Source: Dehalococcoidia bacterium (GTDB lineage: Bacteria > Chloroflexota > Dehalococcoidia > Dehalococcoidales > UBA5760). From it: a DNA stretch of 7,574 nt. The stretch lies in NCBI GenBank assembly GCA_011176655.1, contig DUEB01000046.1, forward strand, positions 1 through 7,574, in the 5' to 3' direction. Under the pieces are notes generated by a model that had not been told where the DNA came from, did not search any database, and saw nothing but the letters and a program-made list of their open reading frames with translations. Position numbers and translations under genes: made by a program. This document shows, one piece after another, positions 6,675-7,574 of the stretch (the stretch's first letter is position 1; each line of letters opens with the position of its first letter).

Positions 6675-6703
6675 ATTATAAGCCCTGTTGACTAATATGT
6701 CAA
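6675..6703 (-). promoter_or_regulatory. Consensus sigma-70 promoter of the dnaJ-hspR-clpC operon
   Basis: On the minus strand there is an exact TTGACA (6703-6698), a 17-bp spacer and an exact TATAAT (6680-6675). Transcription would start near 6668, giving a leader of about 20 nt that contains the GAGG ribosome site of dnaJ. A perfect consensus fits a strong vegetative promoter held down by a repressor such as HspR. Confidence 0.85.
6688..6703. promoter_or_regulatory. Candidate operator dyad over the dnaJ -35 box
   Basis: TTGAC (6688-6692) and GTCAA (6699-6703) form an inverted repeat with a 6-bp centre. It includes the whole -35 box and part of the spacer of the dnaJ promoter, where a bound repressor would exclude RNA polymerase. 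The actinobacterial HAIR site is CTTGAGT-N7-ACTCAAG, so the TTGA/TCAA core is shared but the spacing differs (8 against 11 bp between cores). Assigning it to HspR is inference. Confidence 0.5.
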
Positions 6704-6730
6704 TCATAAATTAAGTATTCTAATAAATTC

Positions 6731-6771
6731 ATGCTATATTCTTTGATAAAAATTTCTTAATATGCTATATT
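6731..6771 (+). repeat. Direct repeat ATGCTATATT (two copies)
   Basis: ATGCTATATT occurs at 6731-6740 and again at 6762-6771, 31 bp apart from start to start. Each copy contains a TGCTATATT string that reads as an extended -10 element. Only the second has a good -35 box at the right distance. The pair may be tandem start sites or a duplicated protein-binding site; 31 bp is about three helical turns, so both copies would face the same side of the DNA. Confidence 0.6.
6743..6771 (+). promoter_or_regulatory. Upstream rpoB promoter with extended -10
   Basis: TTGATA (6743-6748, 5/6), a 17-bp spacer ending in the extended -10 dinucleotide TG (6763-6764), and TATATT (6766-6771, 5/6). The start would be near 6778, which gives rpoB a leader of about 210 nt. 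Confidence 0.65.
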
Positions 6772-6795
6772 GATAGTGGTAGCATTTTCTGCCCC

Positions 6796-6820
6796 CCAAA
6801 TTGACCCACCACCCATTTGG
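6796..6820. repeat. Dyad CCAAAT-N13-ATTTGG ahead of the second rpoB promoter
   Basis: CCAAAT (6796-6801) and ATTTGG (6815-6820) are perfect 6-bp inverted arms with 13 bp between them, ending 10 bp before the next -35 box. It could be an operator or a weak hairpin in the long leader. The arms are short enough to be coincidence. Confidence 0.35.
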
Positions 6821-6829
6821 TGCCGGAAC

Positions 6830-6858
6830 TTGACAAAACTAAAAATTAGTAGTAGAAT
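6830..6858 (+). promoter_or_regulatory. Downstream rpoB promoter
   Basis: An exact TTGACA (6830-6835), a 17-bp spacer and TAGAAT (6853-6858, 5/6). The start would be near 6865, giving a leader of about 120 nt. It is the better of the two rightward promoters by -35 match. Confidence 0.75.
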
Positions 6859-6938
6859 AATCCTTTGTATTATGCCTCTTATTAGGTCTCACCTTCAATA
6901 TACCTTCGTGGCTACAGGTCTTATTTGCTTTAGTACTA

Positions 6939-6959
6939 TATAATACACGGATTTCGTGT
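6939..6959 (+). promoter_or_regulatory. TATAAT box followed by a small hairpin in the rpoB leader
   Basis: An exact TATAAT (6939-6944) is followed at once by ACACG-GATTT-CGTGT (6945-6959), a 5-bp stem. I find no -35 box or TG extension for the hexamer, so a third promoter is doubtful. The hairpin ends 11 nt before the rpoB ribosome site and could influence translation. Confidence 0.3.
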
Positions 6960-6987
6960 CCCTGTTTGATAAGGAGTTAGACGCAAT

Positions 6988-7574
6988 ATGGCTTCTGTAT
7001 TACCACAAACGGAGAAAGAAACTTCCCCTGTATCCAGAAAATCCTATGCCAAGTTACCCTACGTACTCGACGTGCCCAATCTAATCGAGGTCCAACTCAA
7101 CTCATTCCGCCGCTTTCAGGAAGAGGGGCTGAGACGTCTGCTGGATGAGATATCCCCGATAAAGGACTTCACGGGCAACCGGCTCGAACTCAGCTTCATA
7201 GACTACGAGTTCCGTGCCCCCCGCCACTCCGAGCAGGAGTGCCGCCACCGCGATCTGACCTACTCGACTCAGCTCTATGTCAGAGCCAGGCTACTGGTCA
7301 AAGCCACCGGGGAAATCAAGGAAGAAGACCTCTTTTTCGGCAGTCTGCCCCTGATGACGGCCAGGGGCACCTTCATTACCAGCGGCGCCGAACGAGTCGT
7401 CGTCAGTCAGCTACTTCGCTCCCCAGGCGCCTTCTTCATCCTGGAAGAGGATGCCACCAGCGGCCAGGACCTGTGCCACGCCAAGCTGATCCCCACCCAC
7501 GGAGCCTGGCTTGAGGTTGAAACCAACAACCGGGATGTAATCTCCGCCAAGATAGATGGTAAACGGAGGATTCC
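6988..7574 (+). CDS. rpoB: DNA-directed RNA polymerase beta subunit, N-terminal part (runs off the window)
   Basis: About 195 codons are present and the frame stays open to the edge. RpoB forms, with beta-prime, the catalytic cleft of RNA polymerase. The visible part is the N-terminal and protrusion region: [11 protein letters not shown] (30-40), [15 protein letters not shown] (61-75), then the hallmark [11 protein letters not shown] (120-130), ERVVVSQL (135-142) and RSPG (144-147), followed by [14 protein letters not shown] (165-178). By eye, Val139 and Gln141 correspond to E. coli V146 and Q148 of the N-terminal rifampicin cluster, so this cluster looks wild type. The ATG is preceded by AAGGAG at a somewhat long spacing of 11 nt. 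No rplJ/rplL genes lie upstream; rpoB has its own promoters and diverges from the chaperone operon. rpoC is expected to follow but is outside the window. Confidence 0.97.
   Translation, partial: MASVLPQTEKETSPVSRKSYAKLPYVLDVPNLIEVQLNSFRRFQEEGLRRLLDEISPIKDFTGNRLELSFIDYEFRAPRHSEQECRHRDLTYSTQLYVRARLLVKATGEIKEEDLFFGSLPLMTARGTFITSGAERVVVSQLLRSPGAFFILEEDATSGQDLCHAKLIPTHGAWLEVETNNRDVISAKIDGKRRI

Larger units (their letters stand above)
6656..6987. other. AT-rich divergent regulatory region between dnaJ and rpoB
   Basis: This spacer has no convincing coding sequence. It is clearly richer in A+T than the genes on either side, most of all at 6700-6780. It holds one leftward promoter (dnaJ), at least two rightward promoters (rpoB), a 10-bp direct repeat, two small dyads and the rpoB ribosome site AAGGAG at 6971-6976. 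The leftward and rightward -35 boxes are about 40 bp apart, so factors bound between them could affect both directions. Confidence 0.75.

Overview
The window is bacterial chromosome of fairly high G+C with tightly packed genes. It most resembles a member of the Chloroflexota, probably class Dehalococcoidia. That placement is an inference from three things: the RpoB N-terminus, the dnaJ-hspR-clpC cluster beside rpoB, and an extracytoplasmic cyclophilin lipoprotein. I could not run a search to confirm it. I see no mobile element, CRISPR array or sign of recent transfer; this is core-genome housekeeping territory.

Layout. A tRNA-Ala(GGC) gene at the left edge is read leftward, and a lipoprotein cyclophilin (peptidyl-prolyl isomerase) is read rightward from a promoter close to it. 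Then comes a block of six leftward genes. In transcription order, from right to left, they are: a DnaJ-type co-chaperone with only half of the usual zinc finger; a MerR-family repressor of the HspR type; a ClpC-type AAA+ unfoldase; a VTT/DedA-like membrane protein; and two class I SAM-dependent methyltransferases. Gaps are 16 to 26 nt, and hspR overlaps clpC by 23 nt, so the six look like one operon. A consensus sigma-70 promoter (TTGACA, 17 bp, TATAAT) sits just upstream of dnaJ, and a TTGAC/GTCAA dyad covers its -35 box.

Divergent from this operon, across 338 bp of AT-rich spacer, rpoB starts rightward and runs off the right end. Only about 195 codons are present. The spacer carries at least two good rightward promoters and several small dyads, giving a leader of roughly 120 to 210 nt for rpoB.

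How the genes fit together. DnaJ would capture misfolded protein (with a DnaK encoded elsewhere) and ClpC would unfold substrates, probably for ClpP since an IGFG loop is present. HspR would sense chaperone load and repress its own operon. The downstream membrane protein and methyltransferases would be co-expressed with this proteostasis set; their specific roles are unknown. The points most worth a second look are a perfect 14-bp inverted repeat inside dnaJ, the two-repeat zinc finger of DnaJ, the pairing of HspR with clpC (where Firmicutes use CtsR), and the envelope and methyltransferase genes at the end of a heat-shock operon.
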